Positions 33,626-41,410 of a DNA stretch of 64,000 nucleotides are shown here, in pieces. Position 1 is the first letter of the stretch. The number at the start of each line of letters is the position of its first letter. This DNA comes from Gordonia sediminis (GTDB lineage Bacteria; Actinomycetota; Actinomycetes; Mycobacteriales; Mycobacteriaceae): NCBI GenBank assembly GCA_004193205.1, contig RZUM01000002.1, forward strand, positions 1,116,001 to 1,180,000. Direction: 5' to 3'. Below the pieces are notes generated by a model. The model was not told the DNA's origin. It searched no databases and saw only the letters and a program-made list of their open reading frames with translations. Position numbers and translations under genes: made by a program.

Positions 33626-35137
33626 ATGAGTGAAGCAGTTCCAGGCAATTTCACCCCGGCAGTTGGTCTGCCCCGCGTAGGCGTTCCCTCTCCGGCAGCA
33701 GCTACTGAATCCGCGACACTGGATGGCCGAATGGGCGCGGGCTCGCTGGCACTGAGCGTCCTGGCGTTCTCGGCGCCCCTCGCCGTCGTCAGCGGATTCA
33801 TCCCGCTCACCATCATGTTCGGCGGGCGTGGGGCACCCGTCGCGTACGTCATCAGCATGATCATCTTGCTGCTGTTCAGCGCCGGGTACGTGACGATGAC
33901 CCGTCGCGTACCCAAGCCCGGCGACTTCTACTCCTTCATCAGCACCGGCCTGGGCAATGTCGCCGGACTCGGCGCGGCATTCCTCGCGCTGGTCTCCTAT
34001 CTCGTACTACTCGCCGGCACATGCGCATTCCTCGGGATCACCGTGCAGGGATTGATCGTCAGCCTGGGCGGACCATCGACACCATGGTGGCTGTGGTCGC
34101 TCGTCGGGTGGGTGATAGTTGGCATCCTCGGTTATCTCCACATCGACCTGTCCGCCAAGGTGCTCACAGTGGCCATGATCCTCGAAATCGCCGTCGTCAT
34201 GATCTTCAATGTGTTCACGATCGCCAAAGGCGGCGCTGATGGCCTGTCAGTCAGCCCGTTGCGTCCCTCCGAGTTCTTCTCCGGCGGTGACATCGGAGTC
34301 ACGCTGCTGTTCTGCATGACCATGTTCTTGGGATTCGAGGCGACCGCACTCTTCCGTGACGAGGTGCGCCAGCCCAACAGGACCATTCCCCGCGCGACCT
34401 ACGGTGCCGTGGCATTCATCGGCGTGCTCTACGCCCTGTCCTGCTTCGCGCTCGTGACGGCCGGCGGCGCGAACGCGGTCGCCGAAGCGACCGCCAACCC
34501 GGCCGGGATGTTCTCCGCGTCGATCGGCCATTTCGTCGCCCCCGCCTTCACCCAGATCAGCAACGTCTTCCTCACCACATCGCTTCTGGCGGCGCTGATC
34601 TCGATCCACAATGTAATGGCGCGCTACGCACACAACCTCAGCTTCGACTACGCGCTGCCGCGTTACATGGCTATCGTGCACATCAAGCACGGATCGCCCC
34701 ACCGGGCGTCGGTCCTCATCTCGGCACTGACCGCTGTCATCCTCTTCCCGCTTGCCCTCTTCGGCATCAAGCCCGAAACGCTCTATGCATCGATGTGCGG
34801 CCTCGGCGGCGTCGGCGTCATGTTCCTGATGGCGCTGGTCAGCGTTGCGGTCATCGCATGGTTCGCAATGAACCGGAATCCCCACGGCGACTCGCCATTC
34901 AAGGTCTATGTCGCCCCGGCACTGGCAGCGCTCGCACTGGGCGCGACCGTGGTGTTGGCGATCGTGCACTTCGACTACATCGTCGGCGGAAGCCCCGGTC
35001 AGAACGACTGGCTCCTCGGCGTCCTCGCCGGAGCACTCCTCGTCGGCGGCGGCCTGGCACTCTTCTATCGCACCGCCAAACCCGAAATCTATGCGCGACT
35101 CGGGCGCGCCGATCGCGTTGTCGACCTGAACTCCTGA
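33626..35137 (+). CDS. APC-superfamily amino acid/amine permease (copy 1)
   Basis: The protein has 503 residues and about 12 membrane helices. It has the APC features of an unwound first helix (VLAFSAPLAVVSGFIPLTIMFGGRGAP), the charged loop VTMTRRVPKPGDFYSFISTGLG and MFLGFEATALFRDEVRQPNRTIPRATY (the conserved E and R). The family takes up amino acids, polyamines and other amines. It is paralogous to the permease at 39403. It stands directly before the CocE-like hydrolase, so it probably imports the compound that the hydrolase cleaves. ATG 33626 follows AAGGAAG. Confidence 0.92.
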   Translation: MSEAVPGNFTPAVGLPRVGVPSPAAATESATLDGRMGAGSLALSVLAFSAPLAVVSGFIPLTIMFGGRGAPVAYVISMIILLLFSAGYVTMTRRVPKPGDFYSFISTGLGNVAGLGAAFLALVSYLVLLAGTCAFLGITVQGLIVSLGGPSTPWWLWSLVGWVIVGILGYLHIDLSAKVLTVAMILEIAVVMIFNVFTIAKGGADGLSVSPLRPSEFFSGGDIGVTLLFCMTMFLGFEATALFRDEVRQPNRTIPRATYGAVAFIGVLYALSCFALVTAGGANAVAEATANPAGMFSASIGHFVAPAFTQISNVFLTTSLLAALISIHNVMARYAHNLSFDYALPRYMAIVHIKHGSPHRASVLISALTAVILFPLALFGIKPETLYASMCGLGGVGVMFLMALVSVAVIAWFAMNRNPHGDSPFKVYVAPALAALALGATVVLAIVHFDYIVGGSPGQNDWLLGVLAGALLVGGGLALFYRTAKPEIYARLGRADRVVDLNS

Positions 35138-35154
35138 GCGTTAGGCCTATGTCA

Positions 35155-35236
35155 AGGGTGGCCATCCGCGACGCGATCACCGACCCCGTCCTACCGGACA
35201 GCACACGGGTCAGATCGGAGAACGGATGGCCACCCT
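35155..35236. repeat. 14-bp inverted repeat with nested arms in the leader of the CocE-like gene
   Basis: AGGGTGGCCATCCG (35155-35168) is matched exactly in inverse at 35223-35236, with 54 bases between. Inside, GACCCCGT and ACGGGTC can also pair. The whole could fold as one long stem in the transcript between the permease stop (35137) and the hydrolase start (35266). It may attenuate or stabilise the message. Confidence 0.6.
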
Positions 35237-35265
35237 CTGCGTCAACCTCGAACACAAAGGATGAG

Positions 35266-37053
35266 ATGAGTTTTCACGTAGAGACCAACGTCATGGTCGA
35301 GGTGCGCGACGGTGTCCGACTGGCCACCGATCTGTGGCTTCCCGACACCCCGGAACACGCACCGGCCCCCACTCTGCTCGTACGACTTCCGTACGGCAAG
35401 AACATCTACCCCGCCGCCGAAATCGACTACCCCACCATGCCGAACATCTTCCGGCTGCTCTCCGCCGGATATGCGGTGGTGTTTCAGGATTGCCGCGGGA
35501 CCGGCGACTCCGAAGGGTCATTCCACCCACTCGCACGCGAGGCCGACGACGGGGCGGACACGATCGCCTGGCTGCGTTCTCAATCGTGGAGCGACGGCAC
35601 CGTCGCCACGTACGGTCACTCCTACCTCGGCTTCACGCAATGGGCCTCGGCGTCGACGAACCCCGATGGCCTCAAGGCAATTGCTCCGACGATCACTGGC
35701 ACGGACCCCTATACCGGATGGTGGTACTCGCCAGGCGGAGCACTGTCCTGGCATTTCCTCTGGATGTGGTCCACGCTGATGGCCACCCTGCCGACGAACG
35801 ACGCCGCCACCAGCCTCCTGGGAGCCGATAAGACCGCGGACGCGGCACTGGCGATGTTCGCAGAAACACCCGACAACCTGCTGCACCTTCCGCTCGTCGA
35901 TCAACCACTGCTGCAGGATCTCTGGCCGTGGTGGACCGAGTACTTGACCCGCTCGAGCCGGGACGACTACTGGACCGGCATGTCGCTCTCCCCCGATATC
36001 CCGGAGATCACCACTCCCGCACTACATATCGCCGGGTGGTTTGACGTCTTCGTCAACGACGCGATGCGCACATTCACCCGTGCTCGCGACCACGGGCCCA
36101 CGGCGGCAGTTCGGGCGGGGCACCGCCTGATCGTCGGGCCGTGGGACCACATGCACTTCACCGGCGAGTACCACGACCGGCAATTCGGCATGGCCGGAGC
36201 CCTCACCGGCCTCGACATCACCACCGAGTACCTCAACTTCTTCGATCGTCACGTCCGCGGACGTTCTGATGCTCCCGATTCCCCGCCGGTGCGCATCTTC
36301 GTCATGGGGATCGACGAATGGCGCGACGAGCAGGCGTGGCCGCTCACCGACACCGTCTACACCGACTACTTCCTCACCAGCGATTCCGGAGCCCACTCGA
36401 GCACCGGAGACGGAGCACTTTCGACCCTGCCGATGCCCACGGCCGGTACCGACACCTTCACCTACGACCCGGCCGACCCGGTACCGACCGTCGGCGGTCG
36501 GTTGATCGCGCCGGCCAGCGCCAATGCCGTCGGCCCCGCCGATCAGAGTGCGGTGGAGCTTCGGCCCGACGTGCTCTGCTACTCAACAGGTGCCCTCGAT
36601 GAGTCGCTGGAGGTCACCGGGCATGTTGCACTGATCCTCCACGTGTCGACATCAGCTCTGGATACCGATTTCACCGCAAAACTCGTCGATGTGTTCCCCG
36701 ACGGACGCGCAATCTACCTGACTGACGGAATCGTCCGGATGCGCTACCGCTCGTCGCTGACCGAACCCGTGGCCACCGAGCCGGGCGTGGTGTACGAGGT
36801 GGAGATCGACATGGGCGTGACCGCCAACGTCTTCCTGCCCGGACATCAGTTGCGTATCGAGGTGTCGTCGAGCAACTTTCCCCGCTACGACCGCAACACG
36901 AACACCGGCAACGACATCGCGACGGATGCCACCACGGTCGTTGCGACCGACACCGTCTCGCATGGCTCGGTGCGGCCGAGTCGCCTGATCCTGCCCGTCA
37001 TCTCGCGCGACGCTGCCGGCTCGCGCGACGCTGCCGGTGAGTTCTCGTCCTGA
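35266..37053 (+). CDS. cocaine-esterase-like serine hydrolase (CocE/X-Pro dipeptidyl-peptidase S15 family)
   Basis: The protein of 595 residues has the CocE architecture: alpha/beta-hydrolase core, helical lid and a C-terminal jelly roll. The triad is Ser119 (GHSYLG), Asp260 (AGWFDVF) and His295 (GPWDHMH). Tyr43 (LPYGK) matches the oxyanion-hole Tyr44 of Rhodococcus cocaine esterase, and Trp168 and Phe262 match its benzoyl-pocket Trp166 and Phe261. Near-identical stretches remain elsewhere (VMGIDEWRDE, TDFTAKLVDVFPDGRAI, SSSNFPRYDRNTNTG). It should cleave an ester, or less likely an amide, of an amine-bearing compound in the cytoplasm. ATG 35266 follows AAAGGATG. Confidence 0.9.
   Translation: MSFHVETNVMVEVRDGVRLATDLWLPDTPEHAPAPTLLVRLPYGKNIYPAAEIDYPTMPNIFRLLSAGYAVVFQDCRGTGDSEGSFHPLAREADDGADTIAWLRSQSWSDGTVATYGHSYLGFTQWASASTNPDGLKAIAPTITGTDPYTGWWYSPGGALSWHFLWMWSTLMATLPTNDAATSLLGADKTADAALAMFAETPDNLLHLPLVDQPLLQDLWPWWTEYLTRSSRDDYWTGMSLSPDIPEITTPALHIAGWFDVFVNDAMRTFTRARDHGPTAAVRAGHRLIVGPWDHMHFTGEYHDRQFGMAGALTGLDITTEYLNFFDRHVRGRSDAPDSPPVRIFVMGIDEWRDEQAWPLTDTVYTDYFLTSDSGAHSSTGDGALSTLPMPTAGTDTFTYDPADPVPTVGGRLIAPASANAVGPADQSAVELRPDVLCYSTGALDESLEVTGHVALILHVSTSALDTDFTAKLVDVFPDGRAIYLTDGIVRMRYRSSLTEPVATEPGVVYEVEIDMGVTANVFLPGHQLRIEVSSSNFPRYDRNTNTGNDIATDATTVVATDTVSHGSVRPSRLILPVISRDAAGSRDAAGEFSS
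37003..37038 (+). repeat. 18-bp in-frame tandem duplication at the 3' end of the CocE-like gene
   Basis: TCGCGCGACGCTGCCGGC (37003-37020) is repeated at 37021-37038 with one changed base. It adds a second SRDAAG to the C-terminus, giving SRDAAGSRDAAG before the end. It looks like a recent slippage event with no expected effect on the active site. Confidence 0.75.
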
Positions 37054-37076
37054 GCGACGTCAACGACGAAACGCCG

Positions 37077-37108
37077 TCGCCCCGGCTGCGGATGTGCAGC
37101 CGGGGCGA
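37077..37108. terminator. 13-bp perfect stem-loop between the CocE-like and tetR genes
   Basis: TCGCCCCGGCTGC (37077-37089) pairs with GCAGCCGGGGCGA (37096-37108) around a 6-base loop. It begins 24 bases after the hydrolase stop and serves two convergent transcripts, so it is probably a bidirectional terminator. Confidence 0.75.
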
Positions 37109-37253
37109 TCGTGTCGTGCGCCGGAGCCCGTCGCCCAATTCCGTCCTGGGCAAACGAAATCAGACGCCGGAGTCGGTCCAGCGGTTGCTGATTCCGGGAC
37201 TCAACTGGTGTCCACCGAAGGGGCGCCTTCGATGTCCGGAAATTGCGACGACG

Positions 37254-37928
37254 TCAGCGGGACGAAACCTCGAGACGCGCCTGCACGTCGAGAATCGACC
37301 GTGATACGGCGGTGGCCTTGACGACGATCTCGTCGACGGTCTCGATGCTCCCATCCCAGCGAGACCACGAACTGACCCCGTCGAGGAAGGAGACGATCAT
37401 CGCGACCGCATCCTCGACCCCGGTCGAGTAGCCCATCTCGCGGGCCGTCGTTTCGAACAGCGCGCTGTAAAGACTGTGCAACTGAATGAGGGTCGTGCGA
37501 ACGTCGTCTTGCAGTACCCCGCTGTGGCGGTCGGATGCGATGAGCAGGTCGATCATGTCGTATTCGGGCATCATCAACTGGCGGCGGACGTGAACGCTGA
37601 TGATGGTGTCCCAGGCCTCATCGGGAGTCTCGGCGTCCACCAGGGCGCCGAGCACCGCGCTGTAGAACCCGTTGTGATGCCACATCAGCGCGGCTGACAC
37701 CATTTCGTCTCGGCCACCCGGAAAGTGGCTGTAGAGGCTGGGCGCCTTGATGTCGAGTTCCTTGGCCAGGGTACGCATGCTGGCGCTGGAATAGCCCTCT
37801 CGCGTAGCCAATTCCAGGAAGACTCGCAAGATGTGCACGCGACTGTTGGTCAGCCGCGAGAAATCGAATTCGTCGAGCCGTCCCTGCAGCGCGCGGATGG
37901 CATCGCGCCGATCGGACGATTCCACCAT
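37254..37928 (-). CDS. TetR family regulator of the amine-catabolic region
   Basis: The protein has 224 residues from ATG 37928. The DNA-binding part is LTNSRVHILRVFLELATREGYSSASMRTLAKELDIKAPSLYSHFPGGRDEMVSAAL, followed by a helical ligand domain. The recognition helix region (IKAPSLYSHF) is standard. An imperfect copy of the CTAAC-N4-GTTAG box lies 45 bases upstream (37973-37986). This gene is therefore the best candidate for the repressor that binds the four exact boxes at 26472, 33480, 45979 and 46154. The ligand would be the amine substrate or an acyl-CoA intermediate. The 3' end of a decayed sister gene is at 33281. Confidence 0.88.
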   Translation of the reverse strand: MVESSDRRDAIRALQGRLDEFDFSRLTNSRVHILRVFLELATREGYSSASMRTLAKELDIKAPSLYSHFPGGRDEMVSAALMWHHNGFYSAVLGALVDAETPDEAWDTIISVHVRRQLMMPEYDMIDLLIASDRHSGVLQDDVRTTLIQLHSLYSALFETTAREMGYSTGVEDAVAMIVSFLDGVSSWSRWDGSIETVDEIVVKATAVSRSILDVQARLEVSSR

Positions 37929-37972
37929 AATGCCCCCTCTCAACAGGCCCGAACCCGCCATGACTTGGCTAC

Positions 37973-37986
37973 CTAACACCTGATAG
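37973..37986. promoter_or_regulatory. degenerate CTAAC-N4-GTTAG box upstream of tetR
   Basis: The bases are CTAAC-ACCT-GATAG: left arm exact, right arm with one mismatch, spacing kept. It lies 45 bases before the TetR start and suggests weak autoregulation. Confidence 0.45.
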
Positions 37987-38031
37987 TAACGGGTGTCCGT
38001 TTCCGGTGCGTGCCCGCGCGAGCGGCGGATG

Positions 38032-38445
38032 TCATGAGGCGGATGCATCGATTTCCCAGTATTCGAAGTAGTGCGACTCGGCGCCCGCCGGATTCGGGCC
38101 GTAGACACCCATCATGCGGGCATAGCGGGGGGCCCAGTAACGGCCGGTGCTGCCTGCCGGGACGCGAATCGAGTCGCCGGCCCGGCCGACCACCTCGGTC
38201 CCGTCGACCTCGATGTGCAGTTCGCCGGCCAGGATCAGGCTGATCTCGTCATGCGGGTGGTGGTCGGCGAATCCCGCGCCGATCAGCTCCCACTCGGAGA
38301 TCGCATAGCTGTCCCAGCCTTTGGCCTTCGGCGCGACGATCCACCGCGAACGCATCCGGGGGGTCTGCTCGGACACCGGGTGCAGGGCGTCGGCGAGGAT
38401 GAGTTCCGGTGCGGCGCGCAGCTCGACGTTGTGCGCGGTGGCCAT
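38032..38445 (-). CDS. cupin-domain protein
   Basis: This 137-residue single-cupin protein has the metal pattern FADHHPHDEISLILAGELHIEVDGTEVVGRAGDSIRVPAGSTGRYWAP: two His plus Glu in HPHDEISLI, unlike the other cupin at 26510. Such small cupins act as isomerases, lyases or dioxygenases or bind ligands. ATG 38445 follows AAGGAGG. It is part of the minus-strand operon from the reductase at 45880 down to tetR. The gene upstream (38475-39295) carries a frameshift. Confidence 0.8.
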   Translation of the reverse strand: MATAHNVELRAAPELILADALHPVSEQTPRMRSRWIVAPKAKGWDSYAISEWELIGAGFADHHPHDEISLILAGELHIEVDGTEVVGRAGDSIRVPAGSTGRYWAPRYARMMGVYGPNPAGAESHYFEYWEIDASAS

Positions 38446-38474
38446 GCGGCCTCCTTTCGATTGGTGAGGTTCGG

Positions 38475-39295
38475 TCACGACCCCAGCGGGATCATGGGCT
38501 CGGGCAGGGTCTCCATCGCGTAGAGATTGGCGGTCAGACCACCGTCGACGATCAGGTTGGTGCCGGTGATCGCCGACGCGTCGTCGGAGGCGAGGAAGGC
38601 GACCGCGGCGGCGATCTCCTCGGGCTCGATGAGCCGCCGGATGGGAACGCGGTCGAACTCGTGCAGCATGTGGTGCAGCACGTTCGGGGTCGACGTCTTG
38701 TGCACCATGTCGGTGTTGACGAACCCTGGTGCCACACAGTTGATTCGGACACCGTGGGGGGAAGTTCCATCGCCATGGTGCGGGCCATGCTCACCACCGC
38801 CGCCTTGGTGGCCGTATACGCGGTCACCGGGCCGTCGGCGCCGAGCGCGTCGATCGAGGAGATGTGCACGATCGATCCGGCTCCGCGCGCCGCCATCGTC
38901 TTGGCGACGGCTTGCGAGATGAGGAAGGTCCCGATCACATTGATGTCGAAGGTCTGACGGAACGTCTCGACATCGACGTCGAGGAATGGCGGTTCGTCGA
39001 ACACCGCGGCGTTGTTGACCAAGATGTCGATCTTGCCCCACTGGCCGATCGCGTCGTCGATCACCGCGGTGATCGACTCCGGCGAGGAGATGTCGGCGCT
39101 GACCGCCGATGCGCGCCCGCCGGCGCGCTCGATCGCGGCAACGGTGTCGGTGAGCGGGCCCAGGGTGCGTCCGACGGCCAGGACGTGGGCTCCTTCTGCC
39201 GCGAGGCGGCAGGCGATGGATTGCCCGATGCCGCGGCCGGCGCCGGTCACGACGGCAGTGCGGTCGCGGAGTCGCCCGAGCGTGGTTTGTGACAT
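38475..39295 (-). pseudogene. short-chain dehydrogenase/reductase with a single-base frameshift
   Basis: The minus strand starts MSQTTLGRLRDRTAVVTGAGRGIGQSIACRLAAEG and runs through NNAAVF and SSIDALGADGPVTAYTATKAAVVSMARTMAMELPP. There the frame is lost at a run of six C (plus-strand G run 38756-38761). One more C would restore PPHGVRINCVAPGFVNTDMV and the normal C-terminus GTNLIVDGG, present in the next frame to 38475. It is either an assembly or sequencing error in the homopolymer or a fresh null mutation. If read through, it is an ordinary SDR of about 272 residues acting in the amine pathway. Confidence 0.85.
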
Positions 39296-39402
39296 GGTTT
39301 CTCCTTGATTGTCACCGATTGCGGACGAGGCCCGGACCGCCCACGCAGATCCCCCGGTGGCGGGGGCGTGGGCGGGCGGGTGGGCGTCCGATCATCGGAT
39401 GG

Positions 39403-40941
39403 TCAGTCCTCGGTGTGAATGTCGATCTCACGGGTTTCGCGGCCGAGGCGGTGGTAGATGTGGTTGCGGCGGCCGTGTTTGAAGAAGAGAGCCAGCATCA
39501 CCCCGATCGCCAACCCGGCCAGGGGAATCGAGATCAGCCAGAGATTTTGGGTAGGGGTGTCCCCGCCCACCACGAGGTTGAACTTCGTCAGCGCCATCAC
39601 GACGGTCGCGGTGAGCGACACGCATGCTATCCCCGGCGCGATGAACACTTTGAACCTGTTGGCGCCCTGCGGAATACCGGTGCGCGCGAACCAGATGATG
39701 ACGGCGAGGCTGACCATCGCCATCAACGTGAGAACACCCACCGAGGACAAGCCGGTAAGTTCGGCGTAGAGAGTTGTGCCATCCAGGCCGGCGAGAACGA
39801 ACGGCGCGAGCATCAGCGCCACCAGCGCGGCCGCCACCAGCGACGCGCGGTGCGGCGACTGGTGCCGCGGGTGCACCTTCCCGAGGTAGGACGGCAGCGC
39901 CTGATCGTGTCCGAGGTTGTGAATGTAGCGCGCCAAGACGTTGTGAATGGACAGCAGCGCGGCGAAGATCGACGTGCTGACGAACACGAAGGCGATCTGG
40001 GTGAACGCCGGTGCCACATAGTGACCGATCGAATCGGCGAACATCGACTCCGGCGAGTTCGTCGCGACCTCCACGGCTTTTGACCCGTATGCGGTGGTCA
40101 GGGAGTAGCAGGACAGCGTGTAGAGCACACCCACGAAGATCACGGCAATGTAGGTCGCGCGCGGGATGGTCTTGTTGGGTTTGCGGACCTCGTCGCGGAA
40201 GAGGGCTGTGGATTCGAAGCCGAGGAAGACCAGCACCCCGAAGAGCAGGGTCACGCCCATGTCGCCCTTGGCGAACTCGAACGGGCTCAAGGGCGTCAGG
40301 CTCAGACCGGTCGTTCCGCCGTCTCCGCCGCGGAGCAGGACGGCGATGTTGTAGATCATGACGATGCTGACCTCGAGCGCCATCGCGACCGACAAGATCT
40401 TGGCAGACAGCTCGATGTGGAAGTAGCCGAGCACGCTGACCAACAGCCATCCGCCGATGGCCCAGATCAACCACGAGGTGTGAGGTCCTCCGAAGCTGGT
40501 GATCAGTCCGTCGACGGTGATGCCCAACTGGGCGTAGACACCGGCGAGCATGACCAGATAGGCGGTGACGGCCAGCCACGCCGCTCCCAGGCCGGTGACC
40601 TTGCCCAATCCGGTACTGATGAACGAATAGAAGTCGCCGGGTTTGGGCACGTTCTTGGTCATCGTCACGTAGCCCACGGCGAACAGCAAGAGCACGGCGG
40701 TGACGATGACGAAGGCGAAGGAGGCGCCGACGCCGTTGAACATGATGGTCAGCGGGATGAACCCGTTGACCACCGCCAGTGGCGCGGAGAACGCCAACAC
40801 CGTCAATACGAGTGACGACGTGCCCATGCGGCCGGTCAGCGAACGGTGCCCCCGCTCGGCCGTTGGCGTGGGTCCAGACGGCGTAGGCGCGACGGGCTCG
40901 GATGATCCCGTCGTGGCGCCCACAGAGGTGGTGCTGGTCAT
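39403..40941 (-). CDS. APC-superfamily amino acid/amine permease (copy 2)
   Basis: The protein has 512 residues and about 12 helices. It is strikingly similar to the permease at 33626 throughout (LVLTVLAFSAPLAVVNGFIPLTIMF; VTMTKNVPKPGDFYSFISTGLGKVTGLGAAWLA; GFESTALFRDEVRKPNKTIPRATY). The N-terminal 35 residues are Thr/Pro/Ser-rich and cytoplasmic. Its place between the SDR and the RidA/amine oxidase genes indicates uptake of an amine or release of a product. Two paralogues may differ in substrate, such as parent ester versus hydrolysed amine. Confidence 0.92.
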   Translation of the reverse strand: MTSTTSVGATTGSSEPVAPTPSGPTPTAERGHRSLTGRMGTSSLVLTVLAFSAPLAVVNGFIPLTIMFNGVGASFAFVIVTAVLLLFAVGYVTMTKNVPKPGDFYSFISTGLGKVTGLGAAWLAVTAYLVMLAGVYAQLGITVDGLITSFGGPHTSWLIWAIGGWLLVSVLGYFHIELSAKILSVAMALEVSIVMIYNIAVLLRGGDGGTTGLSLTPLSPFEFAKGDMGVTLLFGVLVFLGFESTALFRDEVRKPNKTIPRATYIAVIFVGVLYTLSCYSLTTAYGSKAVEVATNSPESMFADSIGHYVAPAFTQIAFVFVSTSIFAALLSIHNVLARYIHNLGHDQALPSYLGKVHPRHQSPHRASLVAAALVALMLAPFVLAGLDGTTLYAELTGLSSVGVLTLMAMVSLAVIIWFARTGIPQGANRFKVFIAPGIACVSLTATVVMALTKFNLVVGGDTPTQNLWLISIPLAGLAIGVMLALFFKHGRRNHIYHRLGRETREIDIHTED

Positions 40942-40996
40942 GAGTGGTGTTTCCTTGCAGGAGATGTGGTGGGTGAGGGGAGGGAAGGAAGGCCGA

Positions 40997-41410
40997 CTAC
41001 TCTGGCAGCTTGGCGATGGCCGCGATCTCGATCACGGCTCCGGGGATGGCGAGATCGGCGACACCGACGGCGGTCCATGCCGGGTAGGGGGCCCCAAAGA
41101 ACGCGGCCTTGATCGGGAGGAACCACGTATTGGCGGCGGCGACGCCGCCGACATGGTAGGTGGTCAGTTCGACGACGTCGTCGAATGTGCAGCCGGCCTC
41201 GGTGAGGATGGCGCCGAGGTGGGTCAGTGCGAGCCGTCCTTGTTCGGCGGGATCGGCTGCCGGCTGCCCGTCGGGTGTGAAGCCGATCTGGCCGGACACG
41301 AACACGAACCCGCCGTCGACGCGGCCCTGCGCCATCCCGTACTGGTGCTGCGCGGCTTCGAGATAGGCGGGCGCCACCATCGCACGCCCGGTGATCTCCG
41401 GGGCGCTCAT
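40997..41410 (-). CDS. RidA (YjgF/UK114) family enamine/imine deaminase
   Basis: The protein of 137 residues has the Rid pattern: AQGRVDGGFVFVSGQIGFTPDGQPAADPAEQGRLALTHLGAILTEAGCTFDDVVELTTYHV, and AWTAVGVADLAIPGAVIEIAAIAKLPE, where the Arg of the classic RidA (R..V.V..L) is not kept. RidA proteins hydrolyse reactive imines. The start overlaps the amine oxidase stop by 4 bases, so it is well placed to act on the imine that enzyme makes. The missing Arg suggests a Rid subgroup other than archetypal RidA. Confidence 0.85.
   Translation of the reverse strand: MSAPEITGRAMVAPAYLEAAQHQYGMAQGRVDGGFVFVSGQIGFTPDGQPAADPAEQGRLALTHLGAILTEAGCTFDDVVELTTYHVGGVAAANTWFLPIKAAFFGAPYPAWTAVGVADLAIPGAVIEIAAIAKLPE

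Noticed and set aside
37216-37231. Small palindrome CGAAGG-GGCG-CCTTCG near the tetR 3' end
   Set aside because: Six-base arms at this GC content are expected by chance, and it has no partner site elsewhere.
26510-38445. The two cupin genes as recent duplicates
   Set aside because: Their sequences differ in length, metal residues and order of strands, so unlike the P450s and permeases they do not look like a duplicated pair.
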